DNA of 64,000 bases from Novosphingobium sp. (GTDB taxonomy: Bacteria; Pseudomonadota; Alphaproteobacteria; Sphingomonadales; Sphingomonadaceae): the NCBI GenBank assembly GCA_024236175.1, contig JACKKY010000001.1, forward strand, positions 744,001-808,000, given 5' to 3'. The first letter of the stretch is position 1, and every line of letters begins with the position of its first letter. Positions 41,072 through 48,565 of this stretch are shown here, piece after piece. The notes under the pieces were generated by a model, which saw nothing but the letters and a program-made list of their open reading frames with translations, had not been told where the DNA came from and searched no databases. A program made the translations under genes and the position numbers.

Positions 41072-41456
41072 ATCGTGGCTCGACCGTTGATGTTTCCGGA
41101 GTGTCGCGGAATATCATTCGCCGGTACGGACGGCGTGCGCGTTGTTGGCGCTGTCCTTTGCGGGGACATTTCCCGAGGCAATTGTTTACGCCCTTGCCGG
41201 ACCGGAAATTCGCACCTGGCAGGCCCGATAATTCTTGAAATCGGACCGAATCCATCCTATTAGGAATTCTGCGGGCCGGGCCCCTCTGGCGCGATGCATT
41301 GGCCGAAACAGGTGATGCCTCGCGTGATGTCGGACCGCATCGGATGTCGCCGATGCATTGGGTCCGGGCACTATCCTGATCCCCCCAATCCCCGGTGCAG
41401 GCCCGCGTCGGCGCATCCGATCGAACGCAACCCCGGTTCGAAAGGGAGCATGACCA
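41072..41456. other. 385-nt divergent intergenic region with a compound hairpin
   Basis: No gene is supported. The region must hold promoters for the beta-helix gene (leftwards) and the DUF465 gene (rightwards). A stable structure is visible at 41332-41365: GGACC and GCATCGG pair with CCGATGC and GGTCC, with an unpaired 4-nt bulge. It lies about 90 nt upstream of the DUF465 start and could be a 5'-leader element. Confidence 0.4.
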
Positions 41457-41633
41457 ATGTCCGACAAAGCATTCCGCCTGCTGGAACGCCACCAGAGGCT
41501 CGACGAGCTTCTGCGTCGCGCCCAGTCAAAGCGTTTTGCAGACCCGCTCGAAATTGCGCGGCTCAAGAAGCTGAAGCTGGCGATGAAGGACCGCCTGGCG
41601 CGTCTCGCGCGAAGGCGTTCGCCGGCTTACTGA
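41457..41633 (+). CDS. YdcH family protein (DUF465)
   Basis: This very short gene encodes 58 residues: MSDKAFRLLERHQRLDELL, then an IARLKKLKLAMKDRLARL helix. That is the DUF465/YdcH two-helix hairpin with the conserved LKK(x)KL motif. AGGGAG stands 8 nt before the ATG. Function is unknown; related proteins are small cytoplasmic coiled coils. Two further family members are encoded at 50674 and 51074. It precedes the TerC gene on the same strand. Confidence 0.85.
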   Translation: MSDKAFRLLERHQRLDELLRRAQSKRFADPLEIARLKKLKLAMKDRLARLARRRSPAY

Positions 41634-41710
41634 GCCGCGACAGGGCGCCGGAGCGATCCCCCCTGCCGCGCCGGCGCCCGACCTTTTTTTGCAAATCCTG
41701 ACGGACTGAC

Positions 41711-42694
41711 ATGGACATTCTGGCTGCCAACTGGCTGGGAACGCCGGTGTGGTTCTGGCTGGCCTTCGCCGCCATCGTACTGCTGCTGACGCTGTTCGAC
41801 CTCGGCTTCCTGCACCGCGAAAACCGCGAGATGGGCGTGCGAGAATCGCTCAGGCTCTCGGCCTTCTACATCGCCGTCGCGCTCTGTTTCGGAGCCTGGG
41901 TCTGGGCCGAGAAGGGCGCGGCCTCGGGCATCGAATACTACACCGGCTTCTTCATCGAGAAGGCGCTGTCGATCGACAACGTCTTCGTCATATCGATGAT
42001 CTTCACCTTCTTCGCGGTGCCGGCCAAGTACCAGTACCGGGCGCTGCTGTGGGGCATCCTCGCGGTGATCGTGCTGCGCGGGCTGATGATCGCGGGCGGC
42101 GCCGCGCTCGTGGCCGAAGCCTATTGGGTGCTCTACATCTTCGCCGCCTTCCTGATCGCGACAGGCATCAAGATGTTCTGGGCCGCCGACCATGCGCCGG
42201 ACATCGGGCGCAATCCCGTCGTCCGGTGGATCTCCACCCACATGCGGGTGACCAAGGAGCATCACGGCCAGCGCTTCTTCGTGAGGGTTCCCGACGAGAA
42301 GACCGGCGGCATGGCGAACGCGGCGACCCCGCTGTTCCTGGCGCTGGTCGTCATCAACCTCGCCGACATCGTGTTCGCGGTGGATTCGGTGCCGGCGATC
42401 TTCGCCATCACCACCGACACCTTCATCGTCTACACCTCCAACATCATGGCGATCCTGGGCCTGCGCGCGCTCTATTTCGCGCTGGCGGCGATGGTGCAGC
42501 GTTTCCACTACCTGAAATATGCGCTCGCGGCCGTGCTGATATTCATCGGTGCGAAGATCCTGATCGCCGATTTCGCGCTCGGCGGGGCGAAGTTCCCGCC
42601 CGCCGCCAGCCTCGGCGTCACATTCGGACTGATCGCGGCGGGCATCGGCTGGTCGCTGTGGAAGACGCGCGGAGAGCCCGCCCCGGTCCGATAA
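41711..42694 (+). CDS. TerC family integral membrane protein (Alx-like)
   Basis: This 327-residue polytopic protein has the TerC/Alx signatures: LFDLGFLHRENREMGVRESL, FFIEKALSIDNVFVISMIF, and LALVVINLADIVFAVDSVPAIFAIT, with the acidic residues implicated in metal (Mn2+) handling. About eight to nine membrane segments are visible. In other bacteria Alx/TerC proteins export manganese or aid metalation of secreted proteins. The E. coli alx has a pH/Mn riboswitch; I see no counterpart in the 77-nt gap upstream. A REP-like pair begins 29 nt after its stop. Confidence 0.9.
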   Translation: MDILAANWLGTPVWFWLAFAAIVLLLTLFDLGFLHRENREMGVRESLRLSAFYIAVALCFGAWVWAEKGAASGIEYYTGFFIEKALSIDNVFVISMIFTFFAVPAKYQYRALLWGILAVIVLRGLMIAGGAALVAEAYWVLYIFAAFLIATGIKMFWAADHAPDIGRNPVVRWISTHMRVTKEHHGQRFFVRVPDEKTGGMANAATPLFLALVVINLADIVFAVDSVPAIFAITTDTFIVYTSNIMAILGLRALYFALAAMVQRFHYLKYALAAVLIFIGAKILIADFALGGAKFPPAASLGVTFGLIAAGIGWSLWKTRGEPAPVR

Positions 42695-42723
42695 GAGAAA
42701 CGACGCGGTCGACCCGGGCGCCT

Positions 42724-42806
42724 GAGACCCCAGCCTTCGCTGGGGTGACGACACATGTTGATGTGTCGGCGCCCCTTACCGTCATGCCAGCGAAGGCTGG
42801 CATCTC
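42724..42806. repeat. REP-like inverted pair, family B (BIME-type)
   Basis: Two palindromes face each other at 42724-42749 and 42781-42806. Their stems share the core CCAGCCTTCGCTGG, but the outer pairs differ in a compensated way (CC/GG in one, TG/CA in the other), which supports structure-level conservation. Between them lies a further 8-bp hairpin, CGACACAT/ATGTGTCG (42749-42756 with 42761-42768). The pair ends 26 nt before the GIY-YIG gene. Confidence 0.85.
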
Positions 42807-42832
42807 GGGCAACGAAGTGCGAGGCTTCGACG

Positions 42833-43126
42833 ATGCGCAAGGCCGGCTTCGTCTATATCGTCACCAACAAACGATACGGCGTTCTCTACACCGGCGTAAC
42901 GAGCAATCTCGCAGCCCGCATCACCCAGCATCGCGAAGGGACGGGCAGCCGGTTCACTTCCAAGTACCGCACGGGGATACTCGTCTATTACGAACAGTAT
43001 CCCTCGATCGAGGAGGCCATCGCCCGCGAGAAAGCGATCAAGGCATGGAAGCGCATGTGGAAAATCAGGGCTATCGAGGAAATGAACCCGGCCTGGGAGG
43101 ATCTGTACGGCACACTTGTCGGCTGA
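42833..43126 (+). CDS. GIY-YIG nuclease superfamily protein nested in REP-like repeats
   Basis: The 97-residue product is a single GIY-YIG domain: FVYIVTNKRYGVLYTGVTSNL supplies the GIY and YIG (here VYI and YTG) strands, followed by catalytic Arg in ARITQHR and the metal-binding Glu in AIAREKAIK; it ends EEMNPAWEDLYG. It is of the YhbQ/URI-like solitary type. I place the start at 42833, 8 nt after GAGG. Family B palindromes lie 26 nt upstream and 18 nt downstream, and the upstream reading frame runs through one of them. It may cut such structures; that is inference. Confidence 0.9.
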   Translation: MRKAGFVYIVTNKRYGVLYTGVTSNLAARITQHREGTGSRFTSKYRTGILVYYEQYPSIEEAIAREKAIKAWKRMWKIRAIEEMNPAWEDLYGTLVG

Positions 43127-43144
43127 AATGGTTCACAACTGCCC

Positions 43145-43170
43145 GAGACCCCAGCCTTCGCTGGGGTGAC
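43145..43170. repeat. REP-like palindrome, family B, downstream of the GIY-YIG gene
   Basis: A 26-nt element identical to that at 42724-42749 (core CCCCAGCCTTCGCTGGGG), in the same orientation. The two identical copies bracket the GIY-YIG gene like direct repeats. Confidence 0.85.
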
Positions 43171-43224
43171 TTGAGTGTACGGAAAGGCCGTGCCTTCCAC
43201 GTTGCGCCGCGCTAGTCGCGCGCG

Positions 43225-44118
43225 ATGGAACGGGGAGCGCAACCGGAAGCCGGAACGGCGCATGGCTGGGCCTGGCGGCACCTTCTGGCGCTGCTGGCTG
43301 CCAATGTGGCGCTCGCGATTGGCCCGATGCTGGTGCGACTGGCCGATTCGGGACCGGTGGCCGCGGGTTTCTGGCGGCTGTTCCTGTCGGTGCCGGTGCT
43401 GTTCGCGCTGGCCGCGGCAAACCACCAGAAGATCAGGGGCTTTCCCGCAGCGCTCTGGGCGGCCGTCGCCGGAGCCGGACTGTTCTTCGCGCTGGACCTC
43501 GCCTCCTGGCACGTCGGCATCGGCCTGACGCGGCTGGGCAACGTCACGCTGCTCGGCAATTCGGGCAGCCTGATCCTGATGGCCTGGGGCATCGTCGCGC
43601 TTCGGCGCCTGCCGTTCCGCAATGAGCTGCTCGCGCTGGGCGCGGCGCTGGTGGGCGCGGCCATCCTGCTGGGCCGCTCGCTGGAGATCGGCAGGGAAAC
43701 GCTGGCCGGCGACCTGTTCTGCCTGCTGGCCGGCTTCTTCTACGCCTTCTACCTGATCCTCGCGCAATCGGCGCGGGTGAAGCTGGGCAACTGGTCCCTG
43801 CTCGCCTGGTCGAGCCTCGTCGGATCGCCGGTGCTGCTCGGCGTCGCGCTCGCGCTGGGCGAGCCGGTCTGGCCGACCGTGTGGTGGCCCGTCGTCACTC
43901 TCGCGCTCAGCAGCCAGATCTTCGGCCAGGGCCTGCTGGTCTATTCGCTGCGCCATTTCCCGCCGCTGGTGATCGGCCTGTCGCTGCTGACCCAGCCGGG
44001 CATCGCGGTGCTCGTCGGCTGGTTCGCCTTCGACGAGACGCTCACCTGGCTGGACGGGCTGGGGATGGCGCTGGTCGCCGGCGCGCTGGTCCTCGCGCGG
44101 GCGGCGGAGCGGCGCTGA
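43225..44118 (+). CDS. DMT superfamily transporter (EamA domains)
   Basis: The 297-residue inner-membrane protein has ten predicted hydrophobic segments arranged as two EamA repeats. It begins with a short hydrophilic tail, then HLLALLAANVALAIGPMLVRLADSGPVAAGFWR, the common start of DMT permeases. Members export amino acids, metabolites or drugs; the substrate cannot be assigned. The ribosome binding site is weak. It stands between the REP-rich region and the DUF2254 gene, with which it converges. Confidence 0.85.
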   Translation: MERGAQPEAGTAHGWAWRHLLALLAANVALAIGPMLVRLADSGPVAAGFWRLFLSVPVLFALAAANHQKIRGFPAALWAAVAGAGLFFALDLASWHVGIGLTRLGNVTLLGNSGSLILMAWGIVALRRLPFRNELLALGAALVGAAILLGRSLEIGRETLAGDLFCLLAGFFYAFYLILAQSARVKLGNWSLLAWSSLVGSPVLLGVALALGEPVWPTVWWPVVTLALSSQIFGQGLLVYSLRHFPPLVIGLSLLTQPGIAVLVGWFAFDETLTWLDGLGMALVAGALVLARAAERR

Positions 44119-44138
44119 ACCGCCCCGTCCGGGGGTAG

Positions 44139-45461
44139 CTAGATTTCGGCGAATGCCTTGCCGAACGAGGCGTGGCGCGCCCTCACCTCCTCAAGGTCGG
44201 GACCGCAAAGCGCCTTCTCCGCCTGTTCCAGCAGCAGTCCGGCTTCGCGCTCGAGCAGGCCCCGGCGGCTCTCGTCGTCGATCACCCGCGCCGCCGAGAG
44301 GATCGCGTCGAACGTCACCAGCGCAGCCAGGCGATTGGCCGCGAGCGCGGTCCGCGCCGCGCCGAAACCGCGGCCGACGAAATGGTCGAAGTCATCTTCC
44401 AGCGGGATGACGGTGCAGGCATCCTCGTCCCCGTCGCGCGAGTGGCCTGAAAGGTCGCGATTGCCCAGTTCCGCCGTCGCCGCTCCCAGCCAGTGAACCG
44501 CGGTGATCGCGGTGAAGGGATCGTTGATGCCGGGAGAAAGCGCCCGCAGCGCGATCTCGACCAGCTCGTCGATGGAGAACTCGAGGTCCTGTTCGGGCGT
44601 GCGCGAACCGCCCAGCGCGAAGCAATCGCGGATTTCCGCGACAAGGTCCTTTCCGGCATCGGTGCTCCCAAGCCGGGCGAGGGACTTGCCGGGATGGACG
44701 AAATCGCCCGCGCGAACCACCAGTCCGACGTCGGTGCCGTGCTTCGCCGCAAGATCCCGCAGCCGGTCGAAATCGATCACGCGGATGTACCCGGTCGTGG
44801 ATGCGGCGATCTCGGCGCCTTCGATCGCCTGCGCCCGCACCTGCCCGCCACGATTGTCGCCCGGGAAGCAGTCGCGGATCATCGCAAGCAGGCGCTCGCC
44901 GATATTCTCGAGCACCGAGTTGATACGGATGCTCGACGGGATGTGGTGGAGGAAGAACACCAGCACCGCGACCGAGACGAGCATGAGGGCGAACGCGACC
45001 AGCAGGGAAAGCTGCGGCACGAAGCCCGCCAGTTCGCCCGCCTGCTGCCCGCCGCCCGGCACTTCGTGGGCCGAGCGCACGCTGCGCAGGACCATCAGCG
45101 CATAGACGAAAGTGCCGATGAACGTGGCGAGGCTGAGCTGGTTGCCCCGGTCCTCCATGAAATTGGTCAGCAGGCGCGGCCCGTAGGTGCCGCTGGCATA
45201 GGCGACGGCGGCAATGGTGATCGAAAACACGGTGGAGGCCACGCCGATCATCGAACCGGCGATGACCGTCAGCATGTTGCTCGCACTGTCCGGCTGCGCG
45301 AGGTCGATCAGCGGAAAGTCCTCCAGCCATGCCGTGCGCCCCGTCGCGTCGAGATGGACGAGGCCGATGGCCAGAAGCCCGGCAAGCAGCGCGAACAGCG
45401 CCGGAAAGAACCAGTAACTCGCGTTGACCGCGAAAAGCAGCGAACGAAGGCGGGCGAGCAT
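44139..45461 (-). CDS. DUF2254 domain-containing membrane protein
   Basis: The product, about 440 residues from the ATG at 45461, matches DUF2254: MLARLRSLLFAVNASYWFFPALFALLAG, four membrane segments in the first 190 residues with MLTVIAGSMIGVASTVFSITI, and a large cytoplasmic region with VVRAGDFVHPG and ALSPGINDPFTAITAVHWL. Function is unknown. Upstream in-frame ATGs at 45500 and 45557 are possible starts, but the family usually begins at the MLARLR-like segment. Its upstream side carries another family B inverted pair. Confidence 0.85.
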   Translation of the reverse strand: MLARLRSLLFAVNASYWFFPALFALLAGLLAIGLVHLDATGRTAWLEDFPLIDLAQPDSASNMLTVIAGSMIGVASTVFSITIAAVAYASGTYGPRLLTNFMEDRGNQLSLATFIGTFVYALMVLRSVRSAHEVPGGGQQAGELAGFVPQLSLLVAFALMLVSVAVLVFFLHHIPSSIRINSVLENIGERLLAMIRDCFPGDNRGGQVRAQAIEGAEIAASTTGYIRVIDFDRLRDLAAKHGTDVGLVVRAGDFVHPGKSLARLGSTDAGKDLVAEIRDCFALGGSRTPEQDLEFSIDELVEIALRALSPGINDPFTAITAVHWLGAATAELGNRDLSGHSRDGDEDACTVIPLEDDFDHFVGRGFGAARTALAANRLAALVTFDAILSAARVIDDESRRGLLEREAGLLLEQAEKALCGPDLEEVRARHASFGKAFAEI

Positions 45462-45594
45462 GATCTGGTCCGGCGGTTCCTTTTGTTGCCTCGTGAACAT
45501 AACGCCGGGGATGGAGTAAGGTTGCAAGGGCTGAACCCGGCACGGGCGGTTCGCCATGGGACTCCGGTCGGATTGCTCTGGTGCCCAGCCGCCC

Positions 45595-45674
45595 GAGACC
45601 CCAGCCTGCGCCGGGGTGACGGGGTTTGCATGACTTCATTGACAGCGCGTCATGCCAGCGAAGGCTGGCATCTC
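45595..45674. repeat. REP-like inverted pair, family B (second BIME)
   Basis: Palindromes at 45595-45620 (variant core CCCCAGCCTGCGCCGGGG) and 45649-45674 (core GCCAGCGAAGGCTGGC) face each other, in the same relative order and nearly the same spacing as the pair at 42724-42806. It lies between the divergent or tandem ends of the DUF2254 upstream region and the nadA 3' end. Confidence 0.85.
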
Positions 45675-45729
45675 AGGCGATCAATTCAATCCGCAACCAT
45701 TGCGACCCGGACGCAACAGGGGTGGCGAC

Positions 45730-46716
45730 TCACCGCGCCCCCAGATCCCCCTTGCCGACGGTTCCGCCGGCCATTTCCAGCATCTTGTCGAGGCTCTTCT
45801 TGGCGGCGAGGCGCAGGTCCTCGTCGATCTCGATGCGCGGCTGCAGGTCGCGCAGGGCGAGGTAGAGCTTCTCCAGCGTGTTGAGCGCCATGTAGGGGCA
45901 GATGTTGCAGGCGCACTGGCCATCGGCACCGGGCGCGCCGATGAAAGTCTTGTCCGGCAGCGCCTTTTCCATCTGGTGGATGATGTGCGGCTCGGTCGCG
46001 ACGATCAGCGTGTCACCCTCGAAAGTCTTGGCAAAATTGAGGATCGAGCTGGTCGAGCCGACATGGTCGGCGTGGTCGAGGATCGTCGGCGGGCACTCCG
46101 GGTGCGCCGCAATCGGCGCGCCGGGATGCTTCGCCTTGAGCTTGAGCAGCTCGGTCTCGCTGAACGCCTCGTGGACGATGCACACGCCCGGCCACAGCAG
46201 CATCTCGCGGTTGAACTTGCGCGACAGGTATCCGCCGAGATGCCGGTCCGGCCCGAAGATGATCTTCTGGTCCTTGGGGATCTGCTGCAGGATCGTCTCG
46301 GCGCTGGAGGACGTGACGATGACGTCGGACAGCGCCTTCACCTCGGTCGAGCAGTTAATGTAGGTCAGCGCGATATGATCGGGGTGGGCTTCGCGGAACG
46401 CCCTGAACTTCTCCGGCGGGCAGGAATCCTCGAGGCTGCAGCCCGCGTCGAGATCGGGGAGCACCACGATCTTCTCCGGGCTCAGGATCTTGGCGGTATC
46501 GGCCATGAACTTGACGCCGCAAAAGGCGATCACATCGGCATCGGTCGCCGCCGCCTTGCGCGACAGTTCGAGCGAATCGCCGACGAAGTCCGCCAGGTCC
46601 TGGATTTCCGGCTTCTGGTAGTAATGCGCCAGGATCACGGCGTTGCGCTCCTTGCGCAGCCGCTCGATCTCGGCAAGCACGTCGATGCCGGTAAGGTCGG
46701 CGGTCAGAACGGTCAT
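45730..46716 (-). CDS. nadA: Quinolinate synthase A
   Basis: The 328-residue enzyme has the NadA pattern: AVILAHYYQKPEIQDLADFVGDSLELS, FCGVKFMADTAKILSP, DAGCSLEDSC, and cluster-binding cysteines in INCSTEVKA, HPECPP and CACNICPYM. It condenses iminoaspartate with dihydroxyacetone phosphate to quinolinate using a 4Fe-4S cluster, the second step of NAD synthesis. nadB and nadC are not adjacent. GGGGAG precedes the ATG, and a dyad overlaps its likely promoter (46738-46776). Confidence 0.97.
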   Translation of the reverse strand: MTVLTADLTGIDVLAEIERLRKERNAVILAHYYQKPEIQDLADFVGDSLELSRKAAATDADVIAFCGVKFMADTAKILSPEKIVVLPDLDAGCSLEDSCPPEKFRAFREAHPDHIALTYINCSTEVKALSDVIVTSSSAETILQQIPKDQKIIFGPDRHLGGYLSRKFNREMLLWPGVCIVHEAFSETELLKLKAKHPGAPIAAHPECPPTILDHADHVGSTSSILNFAKTFEGDTLIVATEPHIIHQMEKALPDKTFIGAPGADGQCACNICPYMALNTLEKLYLALRDLQPRIEIDEDLRLAAKKSLDKMLEMAGGTVGKGDLGAR

Positions 46717-46737
46717 TCAATCTCCCCTGGAATTCGC

Positions 46738-46776
46738 GTTTGTTTCCTATCTAGGAACGCAAACCCGCATGCCCAA
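46738..46776 (-). promoter_or_regulatory. Likely nadA promoter overlapped by a dyad
   Basis: On the minus strand TTGGGC (46776-46771), a 17-nt spacer and TAGATA (46753-46748) form a plausible sigma-70-type promoter. A dyad with arms GTTTG..TTCCTA and TAGGAA..CAAAC (46738-46764) covers the -10 and part of the spacer. This position fits repression by an NAD-responsive regulator, but I cannot match it to a known consensus. Confidence 0.5.
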
Positions 46777-46779
46777 GGA

Positions 46780-47550
46780 TTAAATGCCGGGCGGCAGGAA
46801 AGCGGCCATCGGCCGCTCGCCGCCCGGCGTGCCGCCCACGATCGACTGCGTCACGCTCACGCCCCAGGCGCTGTAGGCGATGAGATCGGCAATGACCTGC
46901 ACCGCGATGATTGCGCCCACCCCCCAGAAATAGGCCGGATGGACGTGGCCTTGGCGGCGCTTGTCCACGATCATCCCGACGACGGGGAAAATCAGCGTCA
47001 CCACCATCATGATCCGCCAGGCATTGGGCATGAGCAGCGGCATCGGCAGCAGCCGCCCGAGCCCGGGCCCGGTCAGGATCGACATCGCGACCAGCATCAG
47101 CCGGCGGTGCCAGCCGGTGTGGCGACGGCGCCTGAGCGCGGTGAACACCATCGCGCCGAACAGGACCAGCAGCAGCGTGTTGCTGAACAGGAATTCGTTC
47201 TGGTCGAAGAAGAACGGCCCGCCGCTCCGCTGCAGCGATGCGATCATGATCGCGAACCCCATCACGACCATCACCGGCGCCCAGCCATAGGCCAGCAGGC
47301 CGAGCGTCCGGTGGAGCCGGACGTTGTTGGCCGCGATCAACCAGTTCTGCGCGAGATAGAGCGCGACCCAGCCGAAGAACACGAATGCATGGAGGTGATA
47401 GACCGCCGGCACCGCGAAAGTGGACCGGCCCAAGGCCAGATGCACGGCGAACCCGACGACGATTATCGCCGAGATGATGCAGGCCATGACAAGGAAAAAA
47501 CGCTCTTCGGCGCGCTGTGCAGGCGGCCGACCTTCAAGAACACTAGCCAT
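46780..47550 (-). CDS. Hypothetical polytopic membrane protein
   Basis: The product has 256 residues with about seven hydrophobic segments and conserved-looking His/Trp positions (YHLHAFVFFGWVALYLAQN, RRRHTGWHRRLML). It may be related to DUF2306-like or cytochrome-b561-like membrane proteins, but I cannot assign it. GGGGAG before the ATG at 47550 fixes the start. It follows the MBL gene at 47619-48500 on the same strand by 68 nt, with nadA further downstream. Confidence 0.65.
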   Translation of the reverse strand: MASVLEGRPPAQRAEERFFLVMACIISAIIVVGFAVHLALGRSTFAVPAVYHLHAFVFFGWVALYLAQNWLIAANNVRLHRTLGLLAYGWAPVMVVMGFAIMIASLQRSGGPFFFDQNEFLFSNTLLLVLFGAMVFTALRRRRHTGWHRRLMLVAMSILTGPGLGRLLPMPLLMPNAWRIMMVVTLIFPVVGMIVDKRRQGHVHPAYFWGVGAIIAVQVIADLIAYSAWGVSVTQSIVGGTPGGERPMAAFLPPGI

Positions 47551-47618
47551 AGTGATTCTCCCCGCCCGCGAGGGCAGCGGGATAATACTTCCGGCCGAGA
47601 TTCCCGGGAAGCGGAAAA

Positions 47619-48500
47619 TCAGGCGGCCAGCGCCCAGTGCTCTCCCTCGCGCAGGACCCGCCCGCGGCCTTCGAGGTCGATCAGATGCGCCAGTACCGAA
47701 CGTTCGGCCGCAGGCCAGAGCCGCTGGTCGACGCCCTTGTACATCTGCGGGACCATGGCGGGGATCTCGTGCACGCCCTGTTCGATCTGGCGCAGGATCT
47801 GGTTCTCGCGCTGCTTGCGATGGCCGATCATGCCGCGCACGAGCTGCTGGGGCTTTTCCACCGCGGGGCCGTGGGCCGGGTAGTAGACGCGGTCCTTGCG
47901 CTCGTAGATCTTGTAGAGGCTCGCCATATAGGCGGTCATGTCTCCGTCGGGCGGCGAGACGACCGTGGTCGACCAGCCCATGACATGGTCCCCGGTGAAC
48001 AGCGCGTGCGATTCCTCCAGCGCGAAGCACAGGTGGTTGGAGGTGTGCCCCGGCGTCGCCACCGCGGTGAGAGTCCAGTCGGGCCCGGAAAGCGCCTCGC
48101 CGTCCGCCAGGACGCGGTCGGGCCGGTAGCTCTGGTCGAACGGCGCGTCGGACCGGGGGCCGTCGTCGTCCAGCGCCAGGAAGGCGCAGCCGATCACCGG
48201 CGCGCCGGTCTTCTCGACCAGCGTGGCGACCGCCGGCGAATGGTCCTTGTGGGTGTGGGTGCAGCAGATCGCGGCGATCCGCGCGTTGCCCACGGCCCTG
48301 AGGATCGCGGCGACGTGGTCCGGCTCGTCGGGACCGGGATCGATGATCGCCACCGCGTCGCCGGCGCCGACCAGGTAGGTCTGGGTGCCGGTGTAGGTGA
48401 ACGCCGAGGGATTGCGCGCCAGCACGCGCCGCACCAGCGGCTCGAGCTGCTCGGCTTCGCCGAACGGCGGCTCGGAGTCGGAAGCTTCCATGCCGGTCAT
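47619..48500 (-). CDS. MBL-fold metallohydrolase (LACTB2-like)
   Basis: This 293-residue metallo-beta-lactamase-fold protein has the zinc motif HTHKDH (CCTHTHKDHSPAVA), the next ligands in ATPGHTSNHL and FTGDHVMGW, and a C-terminal winged-helix-like region (HRKQRENQILRQI), as in LACTB2-type nucleases or hydrolases. It is cytoplasmic. Two close ATG codons (48500, 48491) leave the start slightly uncertain. It is divergent from glpK across about 65 nt. Confidence 0.85.
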   Translation of the reverse strand: MTGMEASDSEPPFGEAEQLEPLVRRVLARNPSAFTYTGTQTYLVGAGDAVAIIDPGPDEPDHVAAILRAVGNARIAAICCTHTHKDHSPAVATLVEKTGAPVIGCAFLALDDDGPRSDAPFDQSYRPDRVLADGEALSGPDWTLTAVATPGHTSNHLCFALEESHALFTGDHVMGWSTTVVSPPDGDMTAYMASLYKIYERKDRVYYPAHGPAVEKPQQLVRGMIGHRKQRENQILRQIEQGVHEIPAMVPQMYKGVDQRLWPAAERSVLAHLIDLEGRGRVLREGEHWALAA

Positions 48501-48565
48501 ATGGTCATCATGCCTGTCGATGTCGAGCGTGCTTGGCGCTATCCCTTGCCGCAGGAGGGATTTCG

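Noticed and set aside
42724..45674. Clustered repeats as a possible CRISPR array
   Set aside because: The units are self-palindromes in inverted pairs with irregular spacing and whole genes between them. There are no regular spacers and no cas genes.
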